Assembly: GCA_036346405.1 (NCBI GenBank)
Contig: CM070562.1
Coordinates: 66,616,195 to 66,680,194 of the forward strand
Source: Phyllostachys edulis
Lineage: Eukaryota > Streptophyta > Magnoliopsida > Poales > Poaceae
Direction of reading: 5' to 3'
Length of the DNA stretch: 64,000 nt
In this document: piece after piece, positions 35,434 to 48,182 of the stretch
How the letters are laid out: each line of letters starts with the position of its first letter
Numbering within the stretch: position 1 is the first letter of the stretch
Notes under the pieces: generated by a model
Database searches by the model: none
What the model saw: the letters and a program-made list of their open reading frames with translations, nothing else
Told to the model about the DNA's origin: nothing
Program-made: the position numbers and the translations under genes

Positions 35434-37409
35434 TGTTAGATGTATTTGTATGCTGTGCTATTCGTCCCTAGTTTAGGGTGTTTTCTGTGGGGGATTTCAT
35501 AATTTGCTATTACGAGATAGATGTATTTCAGGATTTGCCCCCCATATGTATATGACATGTGGATTAGGACTCACATGTCATAGACACATAGGGGCAAATC
35601 CTTAAATCCATCTATTCACTGTGACAAATTCTGAATTATTCCTTGTAACATGGTATCAGGCAGGTTAGGGGTTGGGTTTCTGCCTAACTCCTGATCTAGC
35701 CGTCACATCTCTACCTCCTCTCCCCAAAGCTTCACGCGGCTCGCCTCTACTCTGCTGCCGCCGCCCCGAGCGCGCCCAGATCTGGTACTGCTGGAGGCCA
35801 CTGCTATCGCCTCGGATCTGCTCCCTCTGCTCTGACGACGCATCCGAGGTCGCCTCGCCGCCCAAGCGCCACCTCTCCCAAGGGCTCGTGCCCTCTGGCT
35901 CTGCTTTGGAGATGAGCAGCGGGCTTGAGCTGCCACCCTCTACCTAGCCGCCTCACACTAGATCCGTCGTCGTCACTCCGGCTACGCTGCCACTGCCCCG
36001 GAACCAGCTCCTCTTCTCGCCCCACACCTCCAAGCGACCTCCTCTGCTCCGAATCCTGCAACTCTCCTCCTGGGTCAGATCTGCGCCCTGTCGCACCCGG
36101 CTCGCCTCCCTCCCAGCTCCTCAGTTAGCTCTCAGCGCTTTGCCGCCTCGAAGTCTGCACTTCCAGCCACGCCTGCACGCCTGACGCCTCAAGGCCACTC
36201 GCACCCGAGCTTGCTCCTCTGCTTTCGCTTCTGCTTGCTCAAGCCTCTACTCTACTTCTGAAGTAGCCCTACCGCCTCTGCTCCACTGCTTCCGGAGTAG
36301 CACTTAGAGCACCAAGCCTTTGCTACTGCCTCTGCTAAGCAGCAACTCCTCGACTTCGTCCTCATCTTCCCCGGCGTGCAGCTGCCACCACACCAGATGG
36401 CACCCTCCGGATCCTCGAACATGGGTACCGTCTTGGTTACGAAGCCGCCGGTCACATTCAACGGCGTCAACTACCGCGAGTTTGTCCAGCACATGAGGAT
36501 TCACCTGCTAGGACAACGCCTGTGGGTCTACCTCACCGGTGAACGACCTTGCCCACCCTACCTCGTCCTGCCAACCGAGCCTGTTTTCCCTACTGATGCT
36601 ACTGAGGATGTTCAGTGGGCAACGGTTGTCACCTTTGAGGAGGCACTCGAGGAGTACTAGACGCAGCTCCACGCCTATGAGATGTGGAACGATGGGGATG
36701 CTAAGGCCTCCGCCATCGTGGTGGCCAACATCAAGCCTGAGCACGCGTCCGATGTGCTTGGATTGTTTACGACCAAGGAGATGTGGGATCATCTTCGCAC
36801 CCACTACGAGCTGAAGAGTGAGGCCTTGTATCTTTCTTCTCTTCGGGAGGAGCAGTCTCTCAAGCAGCAGACTGCCACCGTGGACACCTTCTACCAGCAG
36901 TTGGTTGCGATTTAGCGTCAGCTCGACTTTTTGGGTCCGGATGTCTGCCGGTCCTGCACCTGCTGTGTACGACAGCAGGTTCACTTGGGGACTCGTCACC
37001 TCCAAGTGTTTCTCACCCACCTTCATCCAGAGTATGAGGTTGCTCACTCCCAGTTGCAGATGAGACAACCCCTTCCCTCCATATTGGAGGCTCTCACTGC
37101 TACTCGGGTTGAGGAGGCCCATCTTCGCACGACAGAGATTCTACCACAGTCATCTTCAATCTTGGCTATTCACACCCCAGCACTGGTGCCTACGCCTGCC
37201 TCTACCCCTGTGGCCGCCGCCGCCACTCCCATTGGCCTTCACTGCGACTATTGTGACCATTCTGGGCACACTGTCCAGTACTGTTGTCAGAAGTAGAAGG
37301 CTCGTCGGAGTGGCCGCACTTCGAGAAGGGGAGCTGGATCCTTCCAGTCATGTTCACGCCAGAGTTCCTTGGAGCAGACGCACCAGGAGATGCTCACGCT
37401 GCTTCTCAC
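35434..37409 (+). mobile_element. Ty1/copia fragment: 5' LTR, primer site, gag
   Basis: The 217-bp LTR (35434-35650) runs TGTTAGATG...TTGTAACA and is followed directly by TGGTATCAGG, the initiator-Met primer-binding site. A GC-rich leader and gag follow. Pol and the 3' LTR are missing. The right edge joins the duplicated segment at about 37410, so the element lost its 3' half. Confidence 0.8.
36397..37296 (+). pseudogene. copia gag, broken
   Basis: Starts at the ATG near 36397 with the copia gag (UBN2-type) pattern. Stops interrupt it at about 36658 and 36913, with a frame change near 36930. A CCHC knuckle (CDYC-x4-H-x4-C) near 37243-37284 is followed by a TAG at about 37294. The frame would be the RNA-binding capsid precursor. 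No protease, integrase or RT follows. Confidence 0.75.
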
Positions 37410-37675
37410 AATCACAAAAAACATCTGGCCCTTAATTTGGTTCACGCTAATTATCAAAGTTTAGATTTGTTGTATTGCTTAGAGATTGGTTTATTTAAAC
37501 TTCCACGGTTAAGAGAGTTTGCATCTACCTCTAATAAAGAGAGTTTGATTACGTATCCCTAACAACCGATAAAGATAGGATTTCAAGCCATTGATTGCTC
37601 ATTTCCCTTTACTCTATCGGTGTAGCACGCATCGATTTCTACATACATCAAAGCACCGCATCTCAAGGCGGGGTT
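37410..37675 (+). repeat. second copy of the unidentified duplicated segment
   Basis: Nearly identical to 15108-15345. The frame equivalent to the 62-residue one at 15121 is present but ends earlier (TAA near 37560). Similarity stops at ATCTC near 37670. Confidence 0.8.
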
Positions 37676-38970
37676 TGCGCCGGGGAGCTCATTCTTGCTT
37701 CCGAGGGCGCACGGCGGCTCTAGAGGCTTTGCCACCAACAGTGTGGTATCTAAGTGGTTGTGTGTAGTGTGAGTGTTGTGTGTGCTGGTCCTAAAGGGGA
37801 TGGTATGGGGAATGTTTAACATGGTGGGCTTACCTGTGGTCGGTTGGCCGGGGAGATGGTGGGTTGGTTCTGAGCTTGGTTAGTCCCAAGGTTGTCGTGG
37901 TCGTCCACCGGTGGTCTTGGGCGCGCCTTCCTATACCTTCTCATTCCCTTTTCCTCCTGGCCTTCCTTCCTTGACTTCCCTGTGAGGGCTGGATGGGGTT
38001 GCCTTGGGCTGGCTTCGGTTTGCTCTTGGATTGTTTGCTTGCTCTACCAATGGAGAGCAGTGGTGCTGGCTTGGTGTCTTTGGAAGAGAGCAAGGTGTGG
38101 CAGTGGCTTGGCTGTTGTTTCTTGCGATTGAAGAGGGAAAACAGAGTGTGGGTTCGGTGGGGGTTTTATCTGGGGCTTGGCTGTGTTGATTGTGCTGATC
38201 TCTCTCTCTCTCTCTCGCTCCTGTGCCTTGCCTAGAATACCCTCACCTTATCCTCTTCTCTCTGTGTGTGTTCTATTTGGCTGGGCAATATGCATGGACC
38301 ATTGGTCCATTGAGCACTATTCTTCGGACTTTCTACGGTTATGGTAAGTAAAAAAAAAGTGGGTGTCGAGTTTTTCTAAATGCCGAGTGATGAAACCCAA
38401 CCTAGTGAGAGGACGTCGACTGGCCTCGGACAATCTGGGAAACTCAGTGAGCTTCATACTTTCTTACATCATTCTTTCTTTTCTTCTACTTTACTTTATT
38501 GGTTTTGGGTTTGCTTTCGGCCTTTTGAATTTTGCTAACAATTGAATGGAAGAGTGGCAGGGCTTTGGGTTGGCGAGGACTGGGCTCTACTAGCTGGCGA
38601 TGCACGGGCAACGGGAAGGAAAAGGCTTCAGGCTACCAAGCATGCAAGATGTTATTTTTTTGTAATGTAAAAAAATACTATAATTCTTATTTGTTCTGAT
38701 GTAATTAATTTAGTGTTTGTAATAGTGTTTTACTCCCGCTTGTAATGAATTCTTGTAAATGACTTTGAGATGGTATCGTTGTTCTACTTTTGCTGTAATA
38801 ATTCCTATTGTAAATTCTATTGATGAATTCTTGATAATATCATCTTATATGAAATTGTTTGGCGATGTGTTCAACATTAATATGCACTTACTGTGTATTA
38901 CTATTTATTGTCGTTTAGATTAATTTAAATTTTAGGGTTCTCACAGTTATGCTGGAAGGAAATCCCCCTT
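37676..38970. other. unassigned region with CT microsatellite
   Basis: GC-moderate sequence to about 38250, a short (CT)n run near 38202-38216, an A run near 38350, then AT-rich DNA. No domain, splice-consistent gene model or known terminus was recognised. It may be LTR-derived. Confidence 0.35.
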
Positions 38971-40200
38971 TGTTTTGACTCATGTTGGCACCCTGAAGAC
39001 TCCTTTTTTCTATAGCTCCAGTTCCTTTTTCCATGTCCTTAGCCATCCATTAAGCTTCACACAAAGCTTGGGGTTTTAAGGGCTTCAGGTAATGTTTAAT
39101 TTCATACCTTAATCCATTCACAAAACACTAGACAAAGAAGTGCTCATTCTGCAAAGGATTATCAGTTTTGTATACAGCCATCAACTCCACAAACTTATCA
39201 ATATACTCAGAGATGCTCATGTTGTATTGCTTAACTGAATGGAAGTTCTCCACTACTTCATACCCACTGTATTGAGCAGATCGATCACAAATTAATCGGC
39301 AGAAGGTTTGCCATGGAGGAGGATTCCACAATAATCCTATACTCCTGATCCAGTTATCAGCTCTATCCACCATATACATTTGGGCTAGATCAAATTTTGC
39401 TTCATCTGATACATTAGCCATAGCAAAATAGGTTTCCCCTTGTCTAATCCACTCCAAAGGATTGCTCATTGTTGACTCTCTCATTGCTAGGATTTGTGTT
39501 CCACTATCTAGCATAATATGGATCTCTGTCCTGATTCAGGTTGTTCAAAGTAGGAGAAACAGGTGTAGCAGGTGGAGATATATTATGACCCCATGGGATA
39601 GGTGCTACTGAGTGTCCTGTAGGAGGGCAATAGTAATTTACCTCTGAATTTCCACTGAATTTGACCCCTTGGGCACTATTTAATTGAACTGGGTTTAGGC
39701 CCTTGAGTTTTCTTTGCATTTCCAACTCCCTTTCAGTGGTCGGTGGGGGCTCTACACGGACTCTTGCTAAGTCTTCATGCCTCACTGGTTGCATAGCGTC
39801 CCCAATGAGAGGTTCAGTAGCACTGTTTTGTACTCCAAAGAATCCCTGTAACATTGACTCCATCCTATTCATCTGAGTTTGTATGCTATTGACCCGTGTT
39901 TGCAGATCCCCAATTTGTTGCTGGACCAACTCGACCTTGTTCCTAGCCTTGGATGCCTCCTGTCTCATAGCCATGATCTCCACAATTTCGCCATCAGTCC
40001 GCGCAGCCGCCTTTGTCATCTTCAATCTCTCACAGATCCAGAACATGCTCAGGGATTTTACCTAGGAACTAGTCCTGAACCCTCACCATTGTTCCCGATC
40101 TCTACCGCCACCAAGATCCAAGCCGACTGGGGATTTTACAGCAGTAACCAGATCGCAAACCCAGTGAGCATCAGATCTACTCACCTCCAAAAATTGATGT
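38971..40200 (-). pseudogene. Reina-like chromovirus gag, 3' truncated
   Basis: The minus frame 40046-39504 has a coiled-coil-like N-terminal part (Gln/Glu-rich, M-x-R-M-E-S) and a Pro-rich linker. A frame shift near 39510 leads into the retrotransposon gag domain (PLEWIRQGETYFAMANVSDE, then D-x-A-D-N-W) at about 39450-39128. A stop lies near 39125, with more decayed frame to about 38975. The gag domain and the short LTR next to it resemble the Reina lineage of Ty3/gypsy chromoviruses. The rest of gag and all of pol is lost at the left edge. Confidence 0.75.
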
Positions 40201-40213
40201 GGCTCTGATACCA
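40201..40213 (-). promoter_or_regulatory. initiator-Met primer-binding site
   Basis: The minus strand reads TGGTATCAGAGCC three bases after the LTR end, the standard initiator-Met tRNA site. Confidence 0.85.
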
Positions 40214-40216
40214 ATT

Positions 40217-40593
40217 TGTTAGATCCTCTTGAAATGGATCTGGAAATGAGGAAAGTGACAAGAACTGAAGCTACAACTACGAGAGACTATCTAGATATTG
40301 GCATAATAGTCTTGATGCCTTTTCATTCCATTTTCGAGGTTTATATGGATTACAGCTAAGTTCGAGTGAAAGAAAGATTACAACTTAGTGAATCGGTGAA
40401 ACCAGCGTTAATAACTGTCCAGGGTAAATGAATACAGACGACGTAAAACAGTAACTACCATGTCGCTCCACATCCGTTGATCTCCCAGCGAAGCGGTACC
40501 AGATCATCTCGAGTGTCCAATCTTCATAACGTCATCCACTTGATCCTTTCTTCAAAGCGACACTGGACTAATTGTTCCAACTCTGAAACTTCA
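40217..40593 (-). mobile_element. 5' LTR of Reina-like gypsy element
   Basis: On the plus strand it opens TGTTAGATCC beside the primer site and probably ends CTTCA at 40593, giving about 377 bp, a typical Reina LTR length. The outer boundary is inferred from the TG..CA rule and from the start of host-like sequence at about 40600. Confidence 0.65.
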
Positions 40594-40660
40594 GTTTTGA
40601 TAAGGATGGGCTCAGTCGTGGAGGGGTCTGGGTAGTGGCGAGTCCGAGGAGGTTCGTTTC
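40594..40660. repeat. sliver of sequence shared with 16978-17039
   Basis: GTCGTGGAGGGGTCTG and GGCGAGTCCGAGGAGGTTCG match the end of the GC-rich segment near 16990-17039. The sliver is bounded by two retroelements. Confidence 0.7.
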
Positions 40661-40919
40661 TGTTAAGAAACCGAGCCTAGGCTAGGAGTCCTGGTCCAGG
40701 TGGGATCCTCATCCATCCAATAGCCTATAAATAGGAGGGGGGACCCCAACATTGTAATCGACTTTGAGAAGAGCAATAAAGAGAAGCATGAAGTCCCCTC
40801 GTATCTCTGTGTTCAATCTATTATTCTGTTCTTGTGTTCTTACATTGTTCTTACGATTCTAAGTTTGTTTACGAGGTAATTGCTCGGACTGGACTCACTA
40901 GCGACGGTTCCTTAAGACG
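40661..40919 (+). mobile_element. 5' LTR of the host copia element
   Basis: The 259-bp LTR starts TGTTAAGAAACCGAG, has TATAAATA at about 40723-40730 and ends CTTAAGACG (decayed CA) directly before the primer site TTATCAGCACG at 40920-40930, a site used by some grass copia elements. Confidence 0.75.
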
Positions 40920-40930
40920 TTATCAGCACG

Positions 40931-42638
40931 ACCGACTCTCCTCGGATCGAAAGGTAACCGTCGAAGAACAACACTCGTAGATTGAATCGTATTTTCTAGA
41001 TTACTTTCAATTCTACAAATTTGCTTTATAGATTGGCTTTCTACGGTGCAAATCCGATCTAATCTACCGCGAGCCGACTTGAAGTCACCGGCACAATGTC
41101 GATCGGTAGATTGCACGAAAGATTGGATGTCGATTGTACCGTAGATTGGAAATTACAAATTCGTTCTAAACTACCGTGAGCCGACTTGAAGTCGCCGGGC
41201 AAGCCAATCGGTAATTGCATGAGCGGCAATTGCATCGCATGAACAATATGTAGCACGATGAACAGTATGTAGCACGATGAACAGTAACAAGTAACAAAAA
41301 AAATGGCCTGAGCCGCCGCCGGCTTGAAGCCACATGGGCGCGCCGCCACCCACTGGCTTGAAGACCCGACTACCCCACACGGAACCACCCCTGCCTGTAT
41401 GCACCATGCGACGCCGGCCTGGAGCCGCCGCCGGTCGGCACCGCCCCCACACGGGTTCCCCTCCACGCCGTCGTCTGAAGCTGACGCCGCCCTAGCATAC
41501 CCACAAGGCCCCACCACCAGCCCTGCCCCCGCACGGGCGCATCAGCACCACCCAAAGAAGAGAAAAAAGGGGGGGAACATGAGGTGGGTAGCGCCACGCA
41601 AGATGGAGTCAGATCTCCGTTGGTCGGCCTTGCCCAAGACAACAGCCTGTTCTTGCAAGTCGCCGCTGAGCGCCACCACACCACGACCCGCCACCTCGAG
41701 CCACTGCCATGGCTCTGCACCGCCTTGAAGTGGTGCCACTGAGCCGCCCCACTCGGCGCCGCGCCTCCGGCTGCCTCCTCAACCCCACGCACCCCGCCAC
41801 CGCCACTCGGCAAGCATCGCGCCTCCCGCCACCTCCTGGGGCCCCATGGAGCTGCGCTGTGTGCGGCCGCCCAAGACGGCCATGAGCCATCAGCGCTTAA
41901 AGGCCTCACGCCACCGTGCTTCCTAGCCGCCCCCTCAGACCACCGCCCGCCCAGTAGAGCCTGCCGCCCGTCTTGCCAGTACTGCCGCGTCCGCTCAAGC
42001 ACGCCCCACTGGGAGCCGGAGCGAGTCGCCGCCTTGAGCGCGCTATCTCGGCAGCAGAAGCCACGACCATTTGAGTGTGCAGGGGGCAGGGAAACCCTAC
42101 GGGGTGCCCCTCTTTTGCTTTAGCGCATGGGCCAAGAAGGTAGCCCATGAAGGCCGGCCCATTTTCCTTTTCGGATAAGAGAAAAAAAAAGGGAAAACTG
42201 AAAAGAAAAAAATCGGGAAAAGGAAAAGAAATCTTGAAATTTGCAAAAAGGCCTTCAGAAATTCTAAAAATTACGCGAAATTTTTTCTCTGAACTAAAAT
42301 TTCGCGATTTAACCCTAAAAATTGTAGAATTAGCCGAAAAATCATTTTCCAGCAGAAAAGGACCTTGGGAATTCAAATTTTGAATCGGTTTTTGCATTTG
42401 AAGCATGTTTAACTTTGTTATCATTATTATTATTTCTATGCAGTTTATGTATTGTATTTACTGTTTTGATTATCTATGATTGTTTATATTGCTTTTAATC
42501 ACTAAAAATAATAGTAAATCATGAAAAATGCATAGAAAAGTACGGGAACACGAACTAGAATTTTGAAGAGCATTATGAGAATTTTGCAACCATTTTATGT
42601 AAATTACTAGCAGTAATGTTATGAACTCTTTGCATGAA
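40931..42638 (+). other. copia untranslated leader and gag start
   Basis: A long leader: repeats of GAGCCGACTTGAAGTC-type motifs (41079-41210), a tandem AACAGTATGTAGCACGATG stretch near 41247-41284, a GC-rich 41300-42050, then A-rich DNA. Open frames here are compositional. Gag coding probably starts late, since the gag frame continues after the solo LTR at 48183. Confidence 0.5.
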
Positions 42639-44217
42639 TGTGAGACCCCGACGTTTATTAGGCTCATAATACTTAGTCATCCAATTGACCCTAGTATTAT
42701 CAACCAAATAAACTCGGTCTCGAGAGATGTATACTTCCTGTAATGCAAGACACATACCTCACAACAAAAGAATGCATCAATTCCATACAACACATAGTAC
42801 ATAAGCAACAAACCGTGGTTAACATTAATATGGAATAGATATTACAAAAGAGAGGCCCTTAGGCCAAATAACAATAATTACAAAAGATAACAATGAAGCA
42901 AAAGTGCCATAAAGATGGCCAAAATAAGAGCCAACCAAGGTGCCTTTAGCCCACAAGGCAATCGACCGGACCGCCAAGCTAGTCGCTTCTCCCAACCACC
43001 GCAAGACAACAAGAAAAGTAAAGCCCTTTGGGCTCTACCTCCTCTGCAACAAAGTTGTTAAGCAAAGCAAATGAGTACAATAACTTGTTTATTGTACTCG
43101 CAAGACCGACGTGTAAGATAACAGAACTATAATTTAGCTACATGCAAGCTTGATTTAAGTGGATGAGGCTTTGGACTCATTTTAGCATAAAGCAAGTTTC
43201 ATTTGCAATAACATAGTAGATTGAAAGCAATTTGACAAAGCATTTTTAATTGTTGAAATAACAACGCGATAATAACATAATAACAACAACAAGAACAATC
43301 TCGAAGTGACTAACCCAAGTCACCACAACAATAGCATGAGCATCCATTCATACCAACCCATCAAGTTTTAATTAAAAGTTTGAGACTAGTCTTGAACGAC
43401 CTTACCAAGCATGTCCATAACCTAGGACGAGGCTATTCAATAGTTTTATCCTGCGCAGGTGTACCATGCACCCACACGCCGCATCGCTTTTCCTTTACGC
43501 ACACTTCCAAGGTGTGCCGCACGGCTAAGTCCTCGAGACCTTTCCAAAGGATGAATGCTAATTACGAGCTGCACAACCCACGGGAGAAGGAGACATCACA
43601 CAACCTTCCCTAAGCTAATGCTCCCTCCCACACTATACATATACATTTGTTTTGAAAACACATCAACCGAGCTCGCTCATAATTAACACCTCTTAGAGTA
43701 CTTAGTCAAGAGGGGTTCCATATGCCCCTCGCGTGGTTAGTACGCAAAAGCGCTTGGCTTAGTGACCCAAGTACTCGGTCCTTAGGGACCTAGGTATACC
43801 ACCACATTCCAAAACCGCACCATCCATCCAATATGCCCAAGTCTAAATCAATCTTTTATTTTCAGCTTTTGATTTTACAATTAATCAAAGCACAAGTGCT
43901 GGACATATAGGAGTAATAATCATTTTGAGTGATCAAGACCATCGACTAAGTCGATGATCGCCCAATACTACCGATAGCTAAGCATGTCTAAGCAAGAGGA
44001 AACGCAACTACTAAGTGATAAGAGCTCATCCAATGAGCTCAAACCACAGCTAATAACCTAGGCTCATTGGTAGTAGAGGATAAAGAATTCCTATAGATTA
44101 TGCGACTATAGGATTACTAACGACATTTAACACAAATTAGCATGCATACATAGAAGTAAAACAAAGTATTAAGCTCTAAAGTAATGGGACATGATGGGAA
44201 ATGGTCAAACTGCTTGC

Positions 44218-44280
44218 CTTGTTGCTGTTGCTCAAATTGTGACAGAGGGTCGCTCTCGGGATCACCACAAATGTCGAAAC
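44218..44280 (-). other. exon-like module in solo LTR (63 nt)
   Basis: The minus strand has CCGTTAG before and CAAG|GCAAGC after. After two bases it reads an Asp/Glu/Gln-rich peptide with SQFEQQQQ before the donor. Same phase and donor as the modules at 31599, 53013 and 62650. Confidence 0.5.
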
Positions 44281-45219
44281 CTAACGGAAAAGCGATAAAG
44301 AACCGATAAGACGATGAAAGGCAACAAATACAGCACAGCAAACGAACTCCAAATACCCTGAATTTTCTACAGAAGCAAGGGGATGATTTTTAGGAAATTT
44401 TGCAACAAGAACCAATGGATTTGGATTCTCAATGCAAAAGATATGAGCAAAACAATTCTGCTCAGCCCTAAAAATTACCAAACTGCACTATTCACTAATT
44501 TAATTATGAGGCAACATTTTCTAGAAAAGTGGTGAGGCTGAGATTTTTATTGTAAAACCAGCACCTCATGAGATGAATAACACAATTGAGTTCATCTCAT
44601 TTGGAGCTATTATGCACTTTCTATAATTTTTCAAAAACAAGAACTTGAACAAAATTATAATGCACAAGTCCTCATTTCTATAACAGCAACATGCTCAGAA
44701 CTAATTCTCACAGTGAGTTCATTATTAGAGGAAGCTAACAAAATTGGGTTTACTCACAAATAACCTACAGAGCATTAGTTATGGGTTTTACAAGTTAAAC
44801 ATAAATTTTGAGTGTATATTCAAAGGAGTTTTAAAACCTAGTGGCTAATCGTGCTCTGGAGCTGAACTCAACTTACAATCATTTTTGGATTAAAGTTAAG
44901 TTCAAGACAGAGCTAACACAATTTGAATGACCTCAAAATGATTTAAAACGAAGAAGATATGAAATTCTAAAGTCTAAACCTTATTTCAGTCTATAACTAA
45001 GACTTCACTGGAATTTCTAAAACTCACAAGGGTATGGGTGGACGTGAGCCACAGATCTCAGATCCAACGGCTCAAGATCTCCCAGGAGAACATCACACAC
45101 GCGCACGTGAAGTCCGGAGGTCCTGGACCTCTTAGCAACTCACATGCGCGAGGTGAGGGGGAGGTCGTGGCCGTAGATGGGAGATCCAACGGACCACAAC
45201 ACAGAAAGGAGGTCCTCAA

Positions 45220-45515
45220 CGGTGAGATCTTCCAAAGGAAGATCTAAACTACCAAGATCTCCCCGAGGAAGATCTACATCGTCAGGACCTCACAGGGGAG
45301 GTCCTGGACGGTCCAGATGTTCCAAGGGAGGACTTTGATGGTCCAGATCGTCCGAGGGAGGTCATGAACGGCTGAGATAACCGAGGGGAGGTCCTACGCA
45401 GAGATCTAAACGTCACAGACCTCCAGGGAGGTCTGGACGGCCACGATAGCGCAAGGGGAGGTCTTGGACGCTCCAGATCTCCTCGGAGGAGGTCTCGACG
45501 CCCTGACCCAACAAG
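45220..45515 (-). repeat. GAGGTC-type degenerate tandem repeats
   Basis: Units of about 35-40 bp of the form GGGGAGGTC.TGGACGGTCCAGAT repeat across this stretch of the solo LTR with many substitutions. Confidence 0.7.
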
Positions 45516-46549
45516 CACGCCGCTGGACAAGGAGTAAATGCGCCGGACATCAAGGAGGTCCGCTACGGAGGTCTTAAATGCGCAACACGGAGGATTAAAT
45601 GCAGCTAAGACATGCCCATGATTTCAATGATTTGAGCACATGATTAGTGCATTCAAAGCCGAGGATCTCGTCCTAAAACGACAACGACGCTGCCGCTAAG
45701 GCCCGACAAAAATCCCGAGCTCAAGATTTGGTTCTCACCGGCGATGTAGACCTCGCCACGACCTCCAATGGTACCACCGAGTGCACAATAACGCTGCACA
45801 CTTAGTGGACCTCCTCTCAACTACGACGGCGGCTTTGAACGCCATGAGCCGGAGAGGGCAAATTGACCAAAGACGGCCAAACACCGAAAAGCAAAATGAA
45901 GCTCCGCGCGACATTCAAGCTTGTGCCAAGAGAGCTCCGCAAAATCATTCAAGCGGGTGCCAGCAACTAAGGGACTAGCAGGGGGAGTACCTGGAGGTCC
46001 TTAAGATGCCGGAGAGGTTGAGGATGGTGATGGCCTGAGTTGGAGAAGATGGGGTTGCTCCACGGCCAAAGCTCTGCTCCAAGCTCCTCTTTGTCCACCT
46101 CTCAGAAATGCCCAAACCAAAGCGAAGTTAGGTCTTGGTCCCGGAGGGATGGTACAAATGGAGCTCAGAGAAAAGGAGGAAAACTCAGGACCCTTGTCCA
46201 CCGAGGAGCTCCAAGCTCCAAAAATGGCGCCAAGAATGGAGGTCAAGGAAGAGCAAAGCTTAGAAGGCACCAAAGCAAGCTAGAACTTGAAAGAGTGCCA
46301 AAGAAGCTACGGAGGAACCCAATGGGGCTTTATACTTGGGCACAGAGGTCATGGACCACCGCTAAGCTCATGGTGAGCTTAGCCCATGGCACGGCCTAGG
46401 CATTGGACAAGATGTAAAGTTGACAAGGGGGCAGGCTGTCTTGACTGAAAGCGGAAAGTCGACCACATTAAATGCGGGTCAAGAGAGAGTCATTGAAAAG
46501 GACACAATGCCAGCGCCAAGATTAACTCCACTGCCAGAGCATGCATGCG

Positions 46550-47690
46550 TGACCAAGGTAGGAGAAGAACAGGGAGGTCCTTATGACCGCTGGATAAGAC
46601 TCCGGAGAGGTCCCGCCCTCCGATGTCATTTTTGAACCGTTATTCCAAAGGATCGGGAGCAGTCCCACCACACGATCAAGGATGGGGAGGTCGTGGCCCT
46701 CCGATTTCCTTAATGTGTAAGCGCCGTGAGAAAATGGGACAGAGGTCCAAAGCGTTGATCTCCATCCAACTGTGCGGACCTCCCGTGAGGTCTTAACACA
46801 CGCCAACATAAAAGCTCGAGGGGAGGTCATGGCCTTTGGATTAAAATCCAAGGGCGCCGACTGATGGGGAGGTCTGACACGCACAAGGTGAAAGGGAGGT
46901 TCGAGGCCTTGCGCGTAAGCGCAAAGGAGGTCTTAGCCTCCGATTTGGATCTAAGGGTTCGAGAGATGGTCCGAATCGCCCATTGATTATCGATCATGAG
47001 ATGTAAATCCAACGCCAATAAAGGGTGGTCTCAACAGCCTTTGACCTCGTGGCGTTGAGCAGAGATCCAAAGGTGGAAAAGACAAGGGAGGTCATGGCCG
47101 TGGATTTTTCGACCCAAGGGCTATGACCTCAACAAGGCGGGAGGACCTTGTGCGATGTTTTTGAGGAGGAGGTCGTGGCCTTTGGATCTGAACCCAACGG
47201 CCACGACCTCAACAAATGGCTAAAAGGGAGGTCTCTTAGTTAGATTGAGAGGAGGAGGTCGTGACCATGGATTTTGATCCAATGGCTGTGACCTCATCAA
47301 GGTGGGATGTAGACTTTGAGGTTTGACACACAGGGGAGGTCATGACCGTGGATCTCTGATCCAACGGCTACGACCTCATGTAGGTGGGATGTTTGCTTAG
47401 CTTAACAGTGAGGGGAGGTCAGGGCCGTGGATCTTGAATCCAAGGGCCAAGACCTCAACAAGGTGGAAGGTGGTTTTTGAGGTTTGATAGCCAGGGGAGG
47501 TCAGGGCCGGTTGGATCTTAATCCAAGGGCCAAGACCTCAACAAGGTGGGAGGTCTTCGCGGTGTTGACCGCGGAGGAGGTCGTGGCTGTTGGATGTAAA
47601 TCCAACGGCTGTGACCTGATCAAGGTGGAGAGGGAGGTCTGCCGAGGTGCAGACATGGTTGGGTTGGACCAGCTTGAACATGGCTAGCCC
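46550..47690 (-). repeat. array of palindromic repeat units in solo LTR
   Basis: Units of about 55-110 bp begin GAGGTCGTGGCCGTGGAT, pass a short loop and return as ATCCAACGGCCACGACCTC, so each unit is itself an imperfect inverted repeat. At least six clear units lie between 47087 and 47635; more decayed ones extend left to about 46550. Confidence 0.8.
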
Positions 47691-48182
47691 AAGGAACAGT
47701 GTAGGCTTTTAAATTTAGTTTCTAACAGCTGAGGCTTAACAGAATTGTTTGGGATAGCATTTCAACTCCAAAATTCATGAAATTTTTACAGGAGCTTGTT
47801 GACAAGAAGATTAACCTTACATAAAATTTCCAGAGGTTATTATGCAATGCATTTTTCTCAGGAAATTCATTAAGGTTGTTTAAAGGATTGTTTTGCCTCC
47901 AAAAATTATCGACAAGTGTTATAACTCATGATATTTTTCAGAGGGTCCTACATCAGTTTTTGGACCAAGGGAAAATATTTCCAATTGATTGGCACAAGAT
48001 TTAAGATGGATGGAAAATGAATTAGACTTTTGGTCAACAAGAGCTTTGTGTTTTTGGATTACACAACTCTTGGACAAGAATCACATGAGATTTTAGGGTT
48101 TTTCAAGATGTGAGAAAAAGTTTTAATTTCTACACATATAATTATGCTTGAATAACCCTAATTATACATTTGGGATGTTACA

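Larger units (their letters stand above)
42639..48182 (-). mobile_element. 5.5-kb solo gypsy LTR (family B)
   Basis: On the plus strand it starts TGTGAGACCCCGACG and ends TGGGATGTTACA, i.e. TGTAACATCCC...GGTCTCACA on its own strand. ATGAA flanks both sides (42634-42638 and 48183-48187), and the copia gag reads on across the duplication, so this is a solo LTR. It is one of the longest LTRs to be expected in grasses. It holds a TATAAAG-type box (minus, near 46325), an exon-like module and long arrays of GAGGTC repeats. The LTR at 58760 shares its 3' end. Confidence 0.85.

Noticed and set aside
41370..42002. 210-residue minus frame in the copia leader
   Set aside because: GC-rich leader sequence on the wrong strand for the element; no domain.
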